NCBI GenBank assembly: GCA_001692895.1
Contig: KV748190.1
Coordinates: 2,381,645-2,445,644 of the forward strand
DNA length: 64,000 bases
From: Cenococcum geophilum 1.58
Lineage: Eukaryota; Ascomycota; Dothideomycetes; Gloniales; Gloniaceae
Direction of reading: 5' to 3'
Part shown: piece after piece, positions 33,436 through 45,593 of the stretch
Layout: the number at the start of each line of letters is the position of its first letter
Numbering within the stretch: the stretch's first letter is position 1
Notes under the pieces: model-generated
Told to the model about the DNA's origin: nothing
The model's input: only the letters and a program-made list of their open reading frames with translations
Databases searched by the model: none
Translations under genes and position numbers: made by a program

Positions 33436-35050
33436 ATGCCTAGTATACCTCTCTCTTCCCTTTCTCTAGAACGACATCTATGCGAGGCTTTAAAAAACCT
33501 ACTCCAGGCCTATAAAGTGCTAGAAGGAGAAGAAAAAGAAGAAAAGGTTAGATAGCTAGTAGACTATACACAAAGTGTTATACTAGGAGAAAACCCCTTT
33601 ATAAGAGAAGAAGAAGAAAAAGAAGAAGAGGCAGGAGATGTCCTAAGAGGACTAGTAGAAGAAGTAAGAGCTCTCTATAAGGAGGTAGCTCCTATTAAGG
33701 AAACTTATATAAAGAGGCTAAAAAAGGACTTCCCTTCTTCGTCCTTCCTACTTTCCTTACTACTACTACCTTCTACCCCTTCTCCTTTTAGTAGGAGTTC
33801 TACTTCTACTAGAAGTAAAAAAAAGCAGCTATAAGAAAGAAAGCTAGTTTTAATTACGGATAAAAAGGACTAACCTTTAAATACCTTCTCTATACGAAAT
33901 AAAGTTAATTAACTATTTGTATTAAAACTGTAAGTAGAAAAGCTAGTACTAGCGTCTATGGCTAGAATTAAAGGAAAATAAAATATTCTCCTTATAACTA
34001 TAGAAGAGTATAATATAGATTTCCTAGTCAAATATAAGGATATCTAGTATAACTGCTTTACCTTTTAAAGAGAACAAAACTAGAACCCTGGGTTTAAGTT
34101 ATAGCCTAACGTAATTCACAAGCAAGTGGCCAGCATAAGCATGTGGCCACCCCACCAAAATCACCAAAAACCCAAAAAATCGTTCTTTAATATTTTAACA
34201 ACGGCTTAATAATAAATTATAAAAATTTATAATAAGACTCTCGTACTTACTTTAAGACCTCTATTAAAGTTTTAGAGTAATTAATTTAGCCGTTATTAAT
34301 ATATTACAATTTAGCTTTTAAATTTAAGCCTAATTATTATATCTTAAGAACCACTTTTTAAATTACTTTAAAACTTTAATAGAGGTCTTAAAGTAAGTAT
34401 AAGAGTCTAATTATAAAATTTTATAATTTATTATTAAGCCGTTGTTGAAATATTAAAGAACGATTTTTTGGTTTTTTGGTGAGGTGGCCACATGCTTATG
34501 CTGGCCACTTGCTTGTGGATTACGTTATAGGGTTTTCACCCTACTATTTTTAGGAGAGGGAGGCTTTAAGCTTCTAAAAGAAGAAATTGAGACCTTTAAT
34601 CCTATAGGGATATAAGGACTACCTAGGTAGATCTTATCTAGTGTAAAAAGATACGATTTATAAACTAGATTTGGCTCTATAGTTTTTACTATAAAGAGCG
34701 AGGAAAAAAGACAAGAAATCCTTAAGTAAAAAGAAATCTTAATTATAGGTATAGCTACTAAAGTAATAAAATACCTCGAAGTTTTTCCTACTACGTAGTG
34801 CACTAGCTGCCAAAAATTTGGCTATATAGGAGATAGATGCTCTACTAGAGCCTGTAGATTTTATATAGCTATACATTTATCTAAAAACCACTGCTGTCCT
34901 ACCTGTTTAATAAGCGGCAGGCCTTGCAAGCATACTACCCCTCTTTATATTAATTGTAAAGAAAACTACTTTGCTAATAGTAAAGACTGCGAAATTTTAA
35001 AAGCGGCTAAGCTAGTACTATGTACTAGCTTAGGGAGTTCTATAAAAGAA
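33436..35050 (+). pseudogene. LINE ORF1 (gag-like) with zinc knuckles, split by a MITE
   Basis: ATG at 33,436 (MPSIPLSSLSLERHL) opens a frame rich in Glu, Lys and Ser, with a Glu-rich coiled region near 33,520-33,700 and a Ser/Thr-rich stretch near 33,760-33,820. The frame is cut by a 417-base MITE at 34,109-34,525 and resumes with TLLFLGEGGFKLLKEEIE. Near the end come tandem Cys/His clusters at 34,799-34,990: Cys-x2-Cys-x4-Tyr-x4-Cys, then a compact run of Cys and His (HLSKNHCCPTC, then GRPCKH) and a last knuckle. This matches the nucleocapsid-like ORF1 of fungal Tad1/I-type LINEs, which binds the element RNA. Several zinc His have become Tyr. I did not recognise ORF2 (endonuclease and reverse transcriptase) downstream. 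Confidence 0.75.
34109..34525. mobile_element. Pogo/Fot1-like MITE with long terminal inverted repeats
   Basis: A 417-base element flanked by TA on both sides (34,107-34,108 and 34,526-34,527). Its ends are inverted repeats of roughly 190 bases, beginning ACGTAATYCACAAGCAAGTG and continuing with GGCCAGCATAAGCATGTGGC. ACGTA ends with TA duplications are typical of pogo/Fot1-type Tc1-mariner elements of fungi. There is no transposase, so it is non-autonomous. The outer 60 bases on each side keep many CA and TG dinucleotides, unlike the host LINE. Either it inserted after RIP or it is too short for RIP. It interrupts LINE ORF1. Confidence 0.9.
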
Positions 35051-37380
35051 TAAATAAAATAAGAACCTAGAAGGAGGTAACTTCTACTAGGGTCTTAATA
35101 AGATATTAGAGAGTAAAAGGATAGAAATAAATTGTAAAAGGATAGGGATAGGTGTTAGGATTTCTTATAGTTTTTTCTATTATTTTCTTATTCCCTAGTA
35201 GTTGTAGTAACTTAGTATTTTACTAAGATACTATAAACTTCTAGTTTAGAAGTTTATAAACTACTAGGATATAGCTACTAATATATATTAAGCTGCCTAG
35301 AAAGGATTTATATATATAGAACTATAGCGCCATAGCCTAGAGGCTGCATGCGTAGTATTATACATAGTATAATACAATAGATTAAAAAAAATCCCTACGC
35401 AGTATAGGAGTAGTTAACGTTTAAATATCGTACTTAGTTATTAGGATTGAACTATAAGCGGCCATTAAACTTATTAAACTCGTTAATATTAGGATTAACG
35501 ATCCTTAGAGCTGATTCCTTAATTAGGCCTAGGTTATAGCTATACACGCTAAAGTTAAGTTTAATAGTTAAAGGTCCCTATTAATAATCTAAATATTTAC
35601 ACTAAACGATAATTATTTTTATTTTTATTTATTACGTAGTACCGCAACTTATATAAATAATTACTAACATATTCTTGCTAGTCCTCTTTTTAGCTATAAG
35701 ACCTCTCTCTACCAAGTTCTACCAATTTTTGCTAGTACTGTAACAATATAAGGTCGTAAAATTAGCTAATTTCTATATATAATTACTATATACACCTAAT
35801 CTTTGGAGTTAAGTCGCTTAAGATAAGGTAACTAATATCTATTATTTCTATAGAACGGAATCTTGCAAACAGCGAGGTTTAGAGGAAGATTTAGGCTGTT
35901 AAATTCCGCGATATGTAAAGGCTTAAAGGAGGGCAACGGCTATAGCTGCGGGGGAGGGTTATTTTACCTTCCGAGTCGGTAGAATTAAATATTAAGTTAG
36001 TGGAATAAATTCTATTAGAAGTACAATTAGAAGGCATAGTTAATTAGCGTATAATATTTAAATCTATGTAGGTAATACGCGTACTTTTAATTTTGTTTTG
36101 CGTACGGTCTAATATTATAGGATGCTATTAGTCTAAGGGATATATATATCTACTTTACCTTAGCACTTCTAAGTCTCCTAATAGGTTTACTAAAAAGGTT
36201 ATAGGTATACCTTAAAAAATCTCTAGAATTACACCCTTATTATATAATTATATCACTTTTAAGTGTAAACTAGAATTTTGGAATAAGTTATACATAGTAA
36301 TTAATAGTAGATTTATATCTTGTATCCTTAATAAATTGCTAAGACTAGGCTATAGGTTTTAATCTATAACCTATTACAATATAATCTCTTAAAAATGGCT
36401 TATAGAAGGTTAAAATTTATAGAGGATTCTCCCTAATAAATGCCAAAACTGTTTACTTCTATAGATATTACATTTTTTTAACAATTCCCATCTGCCTCTA
36501 CCTAAATTTCATTTACGGTAGTGAGCAAATTTCCTATAAAAGGGCTTTAGTTATTACTATCTAACTTAACTAAGCTCTCTAAATCTACCCCTTAAATATT
36601 ATCTTTTCTATCTACAAACGCACCGTTTATACCATTAAGAGAGAGTATTTTAATATCTTTTACTATATAATTGTAATCTAATATAAGGTTAGTTTATAAC
36701 TATTAAAGATAAAAGAGGGTCTAACTATTAGTGTCTATCCTTTTTAAAGCTAAAGGATACTTAGGAAGACCTAACCTAAGGCTAATAAGGGCTCTTAAAG
36801 CATTATCCTCTTTATCCCCCTTCTATACTATAGTAATTTGCTCTATTGCTTATCTTAATCTCTTTATAGCAACTTTTATTTCTTTAGCAACTTTATCGTT
36901 CTTATTAAACTTTTTCTTAAGTATTTAAAATCTACGTTGAGTTTATAGCCAAAAATTCTAAAACCGTAACTTGGTTTTGGACTGCTTATTTTATAGAAAT
37001 GCGATAGTAATACGATTTTAAATAAGCTCTTTTTTAAGTGTTTAAGCATAGAGATATATCTAATAATAACACCCCTTAAGCTTAATAATAGGTTTAGAGG
37101 GGCTTTAGGCGTAATCTATATTAGCTATAACTTAAGTAAGGCAAACTAGGTTAATAAAGGAAAATTCTATAAAATTCTCGCTTATCTAAGATAAATATGC
37201 TTAATTTATAGTATGGAGAGGGTCTAGGTAAAGAAATTCGCTTATTTAAATAGAGGAATTACTTTAGTTAGTATAAATGCAGCTTAATCCTAGCCTTTTA
37301 AATTACTTAGTGTCTCTGCCTATGCGCTAGTCTAGCCTACTTTGACTGCGGGATATAAATAGTATTAGGGGATTCCCTTA
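35051..37380. other. RIP-degraded interval, LINE ORF2 not recognised
   Basis: This is where LINE ORF2 should lie if the element were complete. In the three plus-strand frames I could not find endonuclease or reverse transcriptase motifs such as FADD-type residues. A short open frame near 36,731-36,928 has no known domain. Sequence near 37,050-37,330 might hold the missing N-terminal part of the PRM1-like remnant, but I cannot read it confidently. Confidence 0.4.
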
Positions 37381-37500
37381 GGGGATATATCCTATAGGGG
37401 CTTACTCCCCTAGGGGATACATCCCGTAGGGGCTTATTCCCCTAGGGGATACATCCTATAGGGGTTTATTCCCCTAGGGGCTCCCCTAGGGATATCCCGT
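37381..37500. repeat. 32-bp tandem repeat rich in CCCCTAGGGG palindromes
   Basis: Three full 32-base units start at 37,381, 37,413 and 37,445, with a partial fourth. Each has GGGGATAYATCC, a TAGGGG block and CTTATTCCCCTA, so a CCCCTAGGGG palindrome recurs at every junction and a CCTATAGG-like palindrome recurs within units. The array is much richer in GC than its flanks. It sits immediately upstream of the readable part of the PRM1-like remnant, where the N-terminal coding sequence would be expected. Confidence 0.88.
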
Positions 37501-37509
37501 GCCTTCCTC

Positions 37510-39330
37510 CACTTACAAAGCTAAAAGTATTTGTTATTAATATAATAACTTAGACCTACGTATATCTAATTACTTTCGCTATTAGTAGAAGTCTCTATGC
37601 CGCAGTTTAACTTAGGGATAAAGTAATTAAGATTCTAAACAGCACCATTCCCGTAATTAGAGACGATATTACTAGTATTATAAGCACTTTTAAAAAGGAT
37701 TTTAACAGCTTTATAAACAGTGTAAAGAGCATTCCTTTTGTAAACATTAACCTACTAACGCTAAATCTTAATACGGATATTAAGAAGCTAAAAAATTTAG
37801 TAATGCCTACTAACGTTTTTATAGGACTGCAGGATCTTAACAATTTTATTCCTACTTTTGCCGACGTCTAAAACTTCACCAAAATAGTTATTAAATTTCC
37901 GTTTAAAGAAGTAAAGAAGCTTATTAGTAAGACCTTAGGCAATTTCACATTTAACTGTTTCTTACTACCTATCCCCTAAAAGGAGCTGCTTAGCTTTTAC
38001 TCTAAAAACAATAGGACTAACGACTTCTTTAACGGTTTAGTAAAGGCCCAAAAGATCTTTATTAGTGTCGTTGTAGTTCTAGCCATCCTTATATATATTC
38101 CTATAGCCTATAAAGGGATCTAACGCTAGCGAAAGATGTAATAATAAGCCCAGTTTGTTGGTTAAAGTGGGTATAACTTAATAGACGTTATCTATATAGC
38201 TTCTTAACTATATACAGCGATATTTAGTATTAAGGTTGCAAACCGCCTTAAATCCACACGTCGGCAAACTCTTATTAGATGGGTAGTAGCCTACGCAATA
38301 TTAACCCTAGCACTTTTTATGCTCTCCCTAAGGCTTACTAGACTTTCCGCCTGCTTATACTAATATATCCTCCTTAAGGTAATTAAAAAGGAGGTTCTAG
38401 TACTTATAAGTTAGGTCGCAGGCTTTATAGATAAGGTTATTAACTTCCTTAATAACGCTTCTAAAACCTAGGCTAATATAGTAAATAATGCTATTAATAT
38501 AACAAATGCCGATATTAATAAGAATATTTTCGGATAGGTTAATATTACCACTATAGCTATAAATTTAACTTTAAATAAGTTTGTGGACTAGATAACGGGT
38601 ACGCTTAATACTACCTTTAGAGGGACTATTCTCTATAACCCTATTATAGGTGTTTTAAACTACCTTATTCTGCTTAAGCTCTAAGGCTTTTAAAAAGCCT
38701 TAACGTGGGTCTTAGATAACGTATACGTTAACTTCCCTATGCTTATAAATAATACTTTCTTACTTAGTACTATAGCTAAAATTAGGAATAATTCTTCTTT
38801 AGCAAATCTCCTTACTAACTTAGGTAGCAGCACTACGGATAACATTTCTGCCTTAGTTCTCAAGCTTACGAATAAACTTTAGAATAGTATTTATATAAAA
38901 GCGATTATTACAAGCCGCCTCGTTCTAATTTAGGTCTTTATTACGCTTATTAGTATAGTCCGTATTTATATACTCCTTTTTAGGCGCAAAAAAACCTATA
39001 TAGAAAGTAGTTAAGTATATACCGTTAATCCTGTTACTAAAAACTTCTAAGGCTACAACTTTCAGCCTAATACTGCAGCACCGCTGTATAAATATCCTAT
39101 TAACAAAGCCGCACTAAATATAGTTTAACCCCAATCTTTCCTAACCTTTAAGCTAACTTCTAACGCCTATAGCTTAAAAGCTAAAAAGGTTAGCTAAGTT
39201 AGTGCGTATAACGTTGGCGATTTAGTAGCTCGCCCTAGCTATCTACGGATAAGCAGCCACGGAGATCTTAGAGGAAACTCCCCTTTTAACGAAAAATTTG
39301 TAAACAATCCATTTTCTAACTAATTCGCTA
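37510..39330 (+). pseudogene. PRM1: PRM1-like plasma membrane fusion protein remnant
   Basis: A plus-strand frame readable for about 600 codons through presumed Gln/Trp stops matches the fungal pheromone-regulated membrane protein Prm1. It starts within a membrane segment (VFVINIIT-x-TYVYLITFAI). Then come an extracellular-type region with N-glycosylation sites (NSTIPVIRDDI), FPFKEVKKLISKTLGNFTFN and NDFFNGLVKAQKIFISVVVV with the next membrane helix. After that come TRRQTLIRWVVAYAILTLAL, a second glycosylated loop (NTTFRGTILYNPIIGVLN) and a last helix (LVLIQVFITLISIVRIYILL). The cytosolic tail ends near 39,330 (DLRGNSPFNEKFVNNPF). Prm1 helps merge plasma membranes during mating and hyphal fusion. 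The N-terminal segment is missing or replaced by the 32-bp array. Prm1 is normally single copy, so this is probably a RIPed duplicate. Confidence 0.78.
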
Positions 39331-39690
39331 GCATTTATTTACTAATCCTCGCTAACCTTTTCTCTTTTGCTACATTCTTATTTCTATCCCGCATAGATTT
39401 AATATTTTTTAGTTTATTGTTTATGTTTTGCTTTGCATTTTACGCGCGACGTTAAATAATATCCCCTTAAACATTTATAGTCTTTTAAAGCGTTCTTTAC
39501 TAGATATTTTAATAATCTTTTATATTATAAGTATGAAATATCTCCTTAGATGCTAAATGGGATCGGTTTTTACCTAGGTTATTATGCTACCAGTTTTTTA
39601 CCGGTTACTTATTTGTAAATAATATTAGTGGGGAGTTACGGGCTCCCTATGGATTGTAAAGTGTTAGAGGTTGTAGAGTAGCTAAATTAA

Positions 39691-40325
39691 ATTTACTAAA
39701 TAGATTAGTAAATATTTAACTAAAGCGTATTAAGACCTATATTATAGCGCCGGGTTAGGTTTCCAAGCTACTCTAAAGGGAAGAACTCATTTTAAGAGAT
39801 TATGCTTATAGGTTCCAACTCTTATAAGCTAAAAACGCCATTTTAAAGAATAAGTTCGAAAACACTAGGAAAAGAGAATTACTCTTTAATAGCAATTATA
39901 GATAAAAGACTTTATAACAGCGAAAGGCATAATAACATTTCTTTAGTGGCCGCTAAATTTTATTACAAGACAATTTAATTAGGTAAAGGTATTTTTAGAA
40001 TAATAAGAGACTCTAGTAATCTTTACCGGGAAACTAGTTTTTAATATCCGTTACCGATTCTAGATAGTATAAAACAATAAAATATAGAGTAAAAGCGTAA
40101 TGTAACTTATACTGGTAATTTAAGCTTAGCACTTCTTAGCGGGTGGACCCTTCTTATAACGTGAATTTTCCTTTATTATTGTAATATTATTGCTAATATT
40201 ATGTCTTTATACCTAAATCTCTTAAAGATACTCTTAATGCATCTTTACTTAACTTCTAAGAGTTAGTAATCCTTAGTTACTTTATAAATATAATACTTTA
40301 TTAATGCCTTAATTTTAGAGAATGT
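39691..40325. repeat. Segmental duplication 1, left copy
   Basis: About 635 bases repeated in the same orientation at 40,657-41,325. Markers are GCGTATTAAGACCTATATTATAGCG near the start, GCTAAAAACGCCATT in the middle and ATTAATGCCTTAATT at the end. A plus-strand frame with Gln-type stops is partly readable in this copy (SYSKGKNSF, YKLKTPF, SLVAAKFYYKTI). No family was recognised. Copies differ mostly by transitions. Confidence 0.85.
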
Positions 40326-40656
40326 TTATAGGCGCCTATTTTCCCTAGATATATCCTAACAAATTTTATAGGGGTTTATTTCTAGACTAGGGCCTATATA
40401 TATATAGTAGCTGTTAGGTATATAATATAAGGGCGCACAATTACTTACTATAGAGGAAGGTAAAATTAACTAAAGAGAGTAGTGTTAGGCTTAGCTTACT
40501 AAATATATTAGTTAGTAGAGATCTTTTTTAATCTAGTTTTACTAACTTTAGTTCTAGAGGAGGCTTTAAATATTAATATTTTACCCTAGAATGTCTAGTT
40601 AATAACTAGAAGCTAGGATCCCTATAATTAGAAAATCTCTTCTAATAAAAAATATT

Positions 40657-41325
40657 TATTTACCAAATAGATTAGCAAACACTTAATTAAAGCGCATTAA
40701 GACCTATATTATAGCGTTAGGTCGGGTTTCTAAGCTATCCCTAAAGGAAAGAAATTACTTTAGGAGATTGCACCGGTAGGCTCTAACACTCTTTACGTTA
40801 CTATTATAAAGCTTTAAGTTAAAAACGCCATTCTAAAGCATAATATTAAAAACGCTAAGAAAAGGGAAATACTATTATAGAAAGAAATAGTAATTATAAA
40901 AAAAAGACTTTACAATACGGAAAGATATAATAGTATTCTTTCGAAGGTGGCTAAATTCTATTATAATAAGATAATTTAATTTAGCGAAGGCATTTTTAAG
41001 ATAATAAGGAATGCTAGTGATCTATATTAGGAAACTACTTCTTAATATCCGTTGCCGGTCCTTAATAGTATAAAATAATAAAATAAAAGGTATAAGTATA
41101 ATACAACTATTTAAGCTTAGGTGCGCGGTTTCTTAGCTTATAGGCCCTCTTTATAACGTAAATTATCCTTTAGCATTGCGATATTATTGCTAATAGTATA
41201 ACTCTATACCTATATACCTTGTAGATACTCTTTATATAACTATAACTAACTAGTAAGAGTTAATAATCTAAGAATAGGTAATAGCTATAAAACTTACAGC
41301 ATTAATGCCTTAATTCTATAAAACT
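40657..41325. repeat. Segmental duplication 1, right copy
   Basis: Second copy of the unit at 39,691, about 970 bases downstream. Small indels include a CTATTATAAAGCTTTAAG-type insertion near 40,805. The 330 bases between the copies are unrelated AT-rich sequence. Confidence 0.85.
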
Positions 41326-42019
41326 TTTAGCAACACTATAAATTTAAGCCAGTAGGTAAACATACTAATTATATAACTCTTTGCGACTAGGCATATCTTT
41401 AAAGTTAGGGTCTAATATTTCTTATTAAACTGCTTAAACTAAAGATGCTAAACTTAACTTAGAGTAAATAGGTTGCTAAAAAATACCTAGGTAAATGTAT
41501 ATTAGATTTAGAAGCAACAAATTATCCATTATATCCTATAGCTGCGGCATATCTAATAAGCTAGATGCATTGAATTGGGGCTAAGGAAGGTTAGGGTTAG
41601 AAAGAAGCTCTATAAAAAATTAGTTGTCCTTAAGCGGCATAAAATGCGGTAAAGATATATCCATTATTATAGGGAGCTAAGGGTCAATAATTACTCCTAT
41701 AATTGACGTTATAGGAAAGCTGTAGGGGGTTTTTGGCATGGAAATCATATTCTAAAGCGACATTTCCTACCGTTTAAAGTCATTGGGAAGCTTAGGAAGT
41801 ATATTAATTTTTAAAAAAGTCTCTAAATCTTTTATCTAGGCGGCGTTTTAAGGATCTATTTTACAAGGAATTAATTCTTTAGCTTATAGAAGTGGGTTAA
41901 AAAGACGTAATTTATATAAAATAAGAAGGCACTGATAAAACCTCCTATATTACAGAAAATGCTTTTTATATTACCCCTATTTTAGGTATAGTCTTAGTGC
42001 TATTAAAAATCTTATCCCG
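41326..42019. other. RIP-degraded interval, no gene recognised
   Basis: No coherent frame, RNA gene or repeat seen. Confidence 0.45.
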
Positions 42020-42175
42020 TACTTTATATAGAGCACTACACTTACGCGCGTCCTTAAATACGTTTATTACAGAACCTAGGGGCTTATATTTTACTATTGC
42101 TTTATATAAAGCACTGTACTTACGCGCGTACTTAAATACGATAATGATAGGTTTAGAAACTTATACTTTATTATA
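42020..42175. repeat. Two tandem copies of an 80-bp unit
   Basis: Two adjacent units share TTTATATARAGCACT, ACTTACGCGCG and CTTAAATACG, at 42,024 and about 42,103. The copies differ mostly by transitions. No coding or RNA feature is evident. 42,176-43,011 beyond it shows no gene I recognise. Confidence 0.75.
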
Positions 42176-43011
42176 AATATTCGCATCTTTTTAAATAAAT
42201 CGTATTATTGCAATGGATGTCGCTAAAGTAAGTTATTAATTTATTTTCCAGTTGGTTACTAAATTAAAAATAGCCCTGCTGCTGCCTAAGTAAGTATAAG
42301 ACTATAAAGTGCTTAGAAGATCGTATTGTATAGATTAGCCTAAATGTTAACCAAATACATTAAAACCTATTAAAGTTAAAAAAAAAAAGCTATTCTGTAG
42401 CCTAGTAAGTGAACTTCGCATATATTTAAAAATATATTAATATATCTAGATTACATTTAGCTCCTAGATACTATAATAGAAGAAAAGGAGTTAATAGATA
42501 CTCTAAATTTGGCTAAAGAGGCTTAGAAGTTATATTGTCGAGGGCGTCTACTATTATCCCCTAAGGTAAACGAGTTTGGAACATAGAATTTAATATAATT
42601 TAAGTTTTAACAGTAGAGAATTATATAGGTATCTTCTAAATTTAGTTAACTAAGCCTACCTTCTTACTTTAGAAGCAAGCCTATTAAGGTACCTACACTC
42701 TAAATTTAAATTCTATAATCTATATAAGAACCATAAATATAGGTCTATTTTAGAGCAAATTAGCTAGACTAAAGATAATTATTATTTCCCTAATATGGCT
42801 CCCCTAAGATTATATATACGCCACTAGGATAAAGAATCTCTTATTAAATCTCCTTAAGAAAGAACGCCTAGAAGAGGATCTCTTCTAGCTTATCTAGTAT
42901 GGACGCTAGGATTAAGAAGTGGAGGGCGCTATAACAGGGTTCTATAGAGCTTATTTAGACTTTCTAACCCTAACGTACTTAGGCGTAACTTTAGACAAGA
43001 ATAGTTAAGTT

Positions 43012-43378
43012 CCGCCTTATAACAGCTAAGCCCTACCCTATAACAGCTAAGCCCTACCCTATAATAGCTAAGCTCCGCCTTAAAACAGCTAGGCTCCGCC
43101 TTATAATAGCTAAGCTCTACCTTATAATAGCTAGGCTCTACTTTATAATAGCTAGGCTCTACCTTATAACAGCTAAGCTTTACCTTATAATAGCTAGGCT
43201 CTACCTCCGCCTTATAGCAGCTAAGCTCTACCTTATAATAGCTAGGCTCCGCCTTATATCTACCCGACCTCTTTACTACTAATAGGCCCGTAAGAGGTTC
43301 CACCTTATAATAGCTAGGCTCTACCTTATATCTACCCAACCTCTTTACTAATAGACCCGTAGGAGGTTCCGCCTTATA
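43012..43378 (-). repeat. 21-bp minisatellite (heptapeptide period)
   Basis: About 17 copies of a 21-base unit of the type TATAACAGCTAAGCCCTACCC. On the minus strand the period is seven codons and gives Ser-Tyr-Tyr-Lys-Val-Glu-Pro repeats in an open frame of 136 codons (42,929-43,339). Two interruptions contain GACCTCTTTACTA. It could be the fossil of a repetitive protein, but no flanking domain supports a gene. Confidence 0.85.
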
Positions 43379-43689
43379 AGACGTATTAGTAAAACTACCT
43401 ACATCCGGAGCATCTAATCTAATTATAACTAATTAACTAATATAAGTCAATTCGCAATCTAGAATCCCGCTAGACGCTACTAAAAGCTCTAGATTATAGT
43501 CTATATCTATAATAACTAGAGATTAGGGAAGGGGATAAAGTCTTACGCCTACTATTAAAAATATTAAAAATAAGACGGTAACTACTAATAGGCTAAGTAA
43601 CTAATTAATAAGCTAAAATCTAGGACACATCTTATCCCTAGTAGAGTAAAATATTCCTAAAGAAATTATTCCTAAAGTTAGCCTGCCTT

Positions 43690-44115
43690 TCTAGTAGCTA
43701 CTTTAGCAGCTTCCTTAGGGGCCACTTTAATAGCTATATCAGTAACCGCTTTAACAGCTACATTAGTAGCCTCCTTAGGGGCCACCTTAACAACCGCTTT
43801 AACAACCGCTTTAATAACCGCTTTAACAGCCACTTTAACAGCCACCTTAGCAGCCACTTCAGCAGCCGCCTTAGGGGCCACTTTAACAGCCACCTTAGCA
43901 GCCACCTTAGCAGCCACCTCAGCAGCCTCCTTAGGGGCCACATTAGCAACCGCTTTAACAACCGCTTTAACAACCGCTTTAACAGCCACTTTAGCAGCTA
44001 CCTTAGCAGCTACTTCAGCAGCTACCTCAGCAGCTACTTTAGCAGCCGCCTTAGGGGCCACTTTAACAGCTATATTAATAGCTACTTTAGCAGCTTCCTT
44101 AGGGGCCACCTTAAG
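43690..44115 (-). repeat. 12-bp minisatellite (Lys-Val-Ala-Ala period)
   Basis: Variants of TTAGCAGCCACC are repeated, with TTAGGGGCCACC interspersed about every 60 bases, giving a higher-order pattern. The minus strand is open for 143 codons (43,678-44,109) and reads KVAAEVAA-type repeats with APKEAAK at the higher-order joints. Such a sequence would form a long amphipathic helix. CpA dinucleotides are frequent, in contrast to the flanks. No domain is attached, so coding status is open. Confidence 0.85.
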
Positions 44116-44659
44116 AAGAACTATAGTGCGTTATATACTAATATGCACTTATAGATAACCTAAAACCTATATTTAGAACTAGCCTCTATAAGTATAAATT
44201 TTATAAGAAGTGTTTTATTTAACTAGGCGCTATAGCAATTTAGTAGGGAGCTAATATACTTTATCTAGTATATAGGCTTATTATAGATAAGGATAGTGAT
44301 TTCTAGCCTATATACTAAAGATGGCTACTAGGCGCTATTATAAGTTACCTAACTCTTAATATAATTTATAAAGAACTTTAAATATACCTATAATTACTTA
44401 TTTAAAATAGTAATATAAATATTCTAACCCCTATTTTACAAGCGGTATTAAATAGGCTTTAATAATTAGGTTCTCTATCTCTTCCTACTTAAAATCTATA
44501 CGATCTATTTTAAAACTGTAAAAACTTAATCTATAATAACTTTTTCGATAATACAAGTCGCTAAGAAGGTAAAATATCTTAGTTAATATCTAGGCACCTT
44601 ATCCTAATTACACTAATATATTAGTACTGGAGGAGTCTAATAGTAATTAATTTAGTAAC

Positions 44660-44915
44660 ACTAGATATGTCTCCGCCTCCTTAACAGCCTTTACTTTCTT
44701 AACAGCCTCTACCTCCTTAATAGCCTTTACCTCCTTAATAGCCTCTACCTCCTTAACAGCCTCCACCTCCTCTACTTCCTTAACAGCCTCCACCTCCTTT
44801 ACTTCCTTAACAGCCTCTACCCTATTAACAGCCTCTACCCTATTAATAGCCTCTACCCTACTAACAGCCTCCACCCTATTAATAGCCCCTACCCCCTTAA
44901 CAGCCTCCACCTAAT
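44660..44915 (-). repeat. 18-bp minisatellite (Glu-Val-Glu-Ala-Val-Lys period)
   Basis: About 14 copies of units like TCCTTAACAGCCTCCACC. The minus strand is open for 87 codons (44,647-44,910) with a six-residue period of alternating charged and aliphatic residues (EAVKEVEAVKEV). It is the third codon-multiple minisatellite within 2 kb. No flanking domain seen. Confidence 0.85.
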
Positions 44916-45593
44916 TATAGCGCACCCCTAGAATGAGTACCTTCTACTCTTTTAGGGATGGGACCTCCCCAAGGAGCTAAGGCAATGTGGAGAGTACGTA
45001 ATAATCGCTTTTTTATATAGGACCAAAATATTTAGAGAGAGTTAATCTTAGCACAAATAAGAAGTAATAACGACTTATATTATTTATTCTTTAAGAATAA
45101 CGGACGATAATAAGGGACGCTAATATTTAATGTTGTTCCTATAGATATAATATTAGGAGGACTTAACATTGCATAAAACTTTATTAAATGGGCCCGTAAA
45201 GCGCAGCGAATAATATATATAAATGTTGGAAACGTAGAAACCCTAAGAGAGATATAATATAATGGGGAAAATCTAGTAGTCTGAGGAGTTAGGTTCCTAA
45301 AAAGACGCCTTAATATTATATTTAGAAGGGCTACCTAGACGTAGGTCGAAATGGGGAATAGAGAAGAGTATAAATTCTTTATATTTAGTGACTACGTAAA
45401 TACACTGCTCCGTTTAGACATAGTAGCTCGCTAATAAGTTATAAGTATATATCGTAATAGTGGACAAAGTATACTATCTAATTGGCCCCTAGATAGATAA
45501 TAAGCCCGTTTTAGGCAGAATATACGCTAAATAAATATCTCCCCAGCCTAGGGCTTCCCTAGTCCCGCTAGGGGATACTTTAATCTAGCTAGA
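44916..45593. other. Degraded interval, no gene recognised
   Basis: Less extreme in base composition around 44,920-45,000 (several CpA and TpG), then AT-rich. Near 45,150-45,360 a frame reads short protein-like pieces but no domain is recognisable. Confidence 0.4.

Noticed and set aside
35051..36700. LINE ORF2 downstream of ORF1
   Set aside because: No endonuclease or reverse transcriptase motif was readable in any plus-strand frame.
37381..37500. CRISPR-like regular repeat of about 32 bp
   Set aside because: Units abut directly with no unique spacers, and the organism is eukaryotic. It is a simple tandem repeat.
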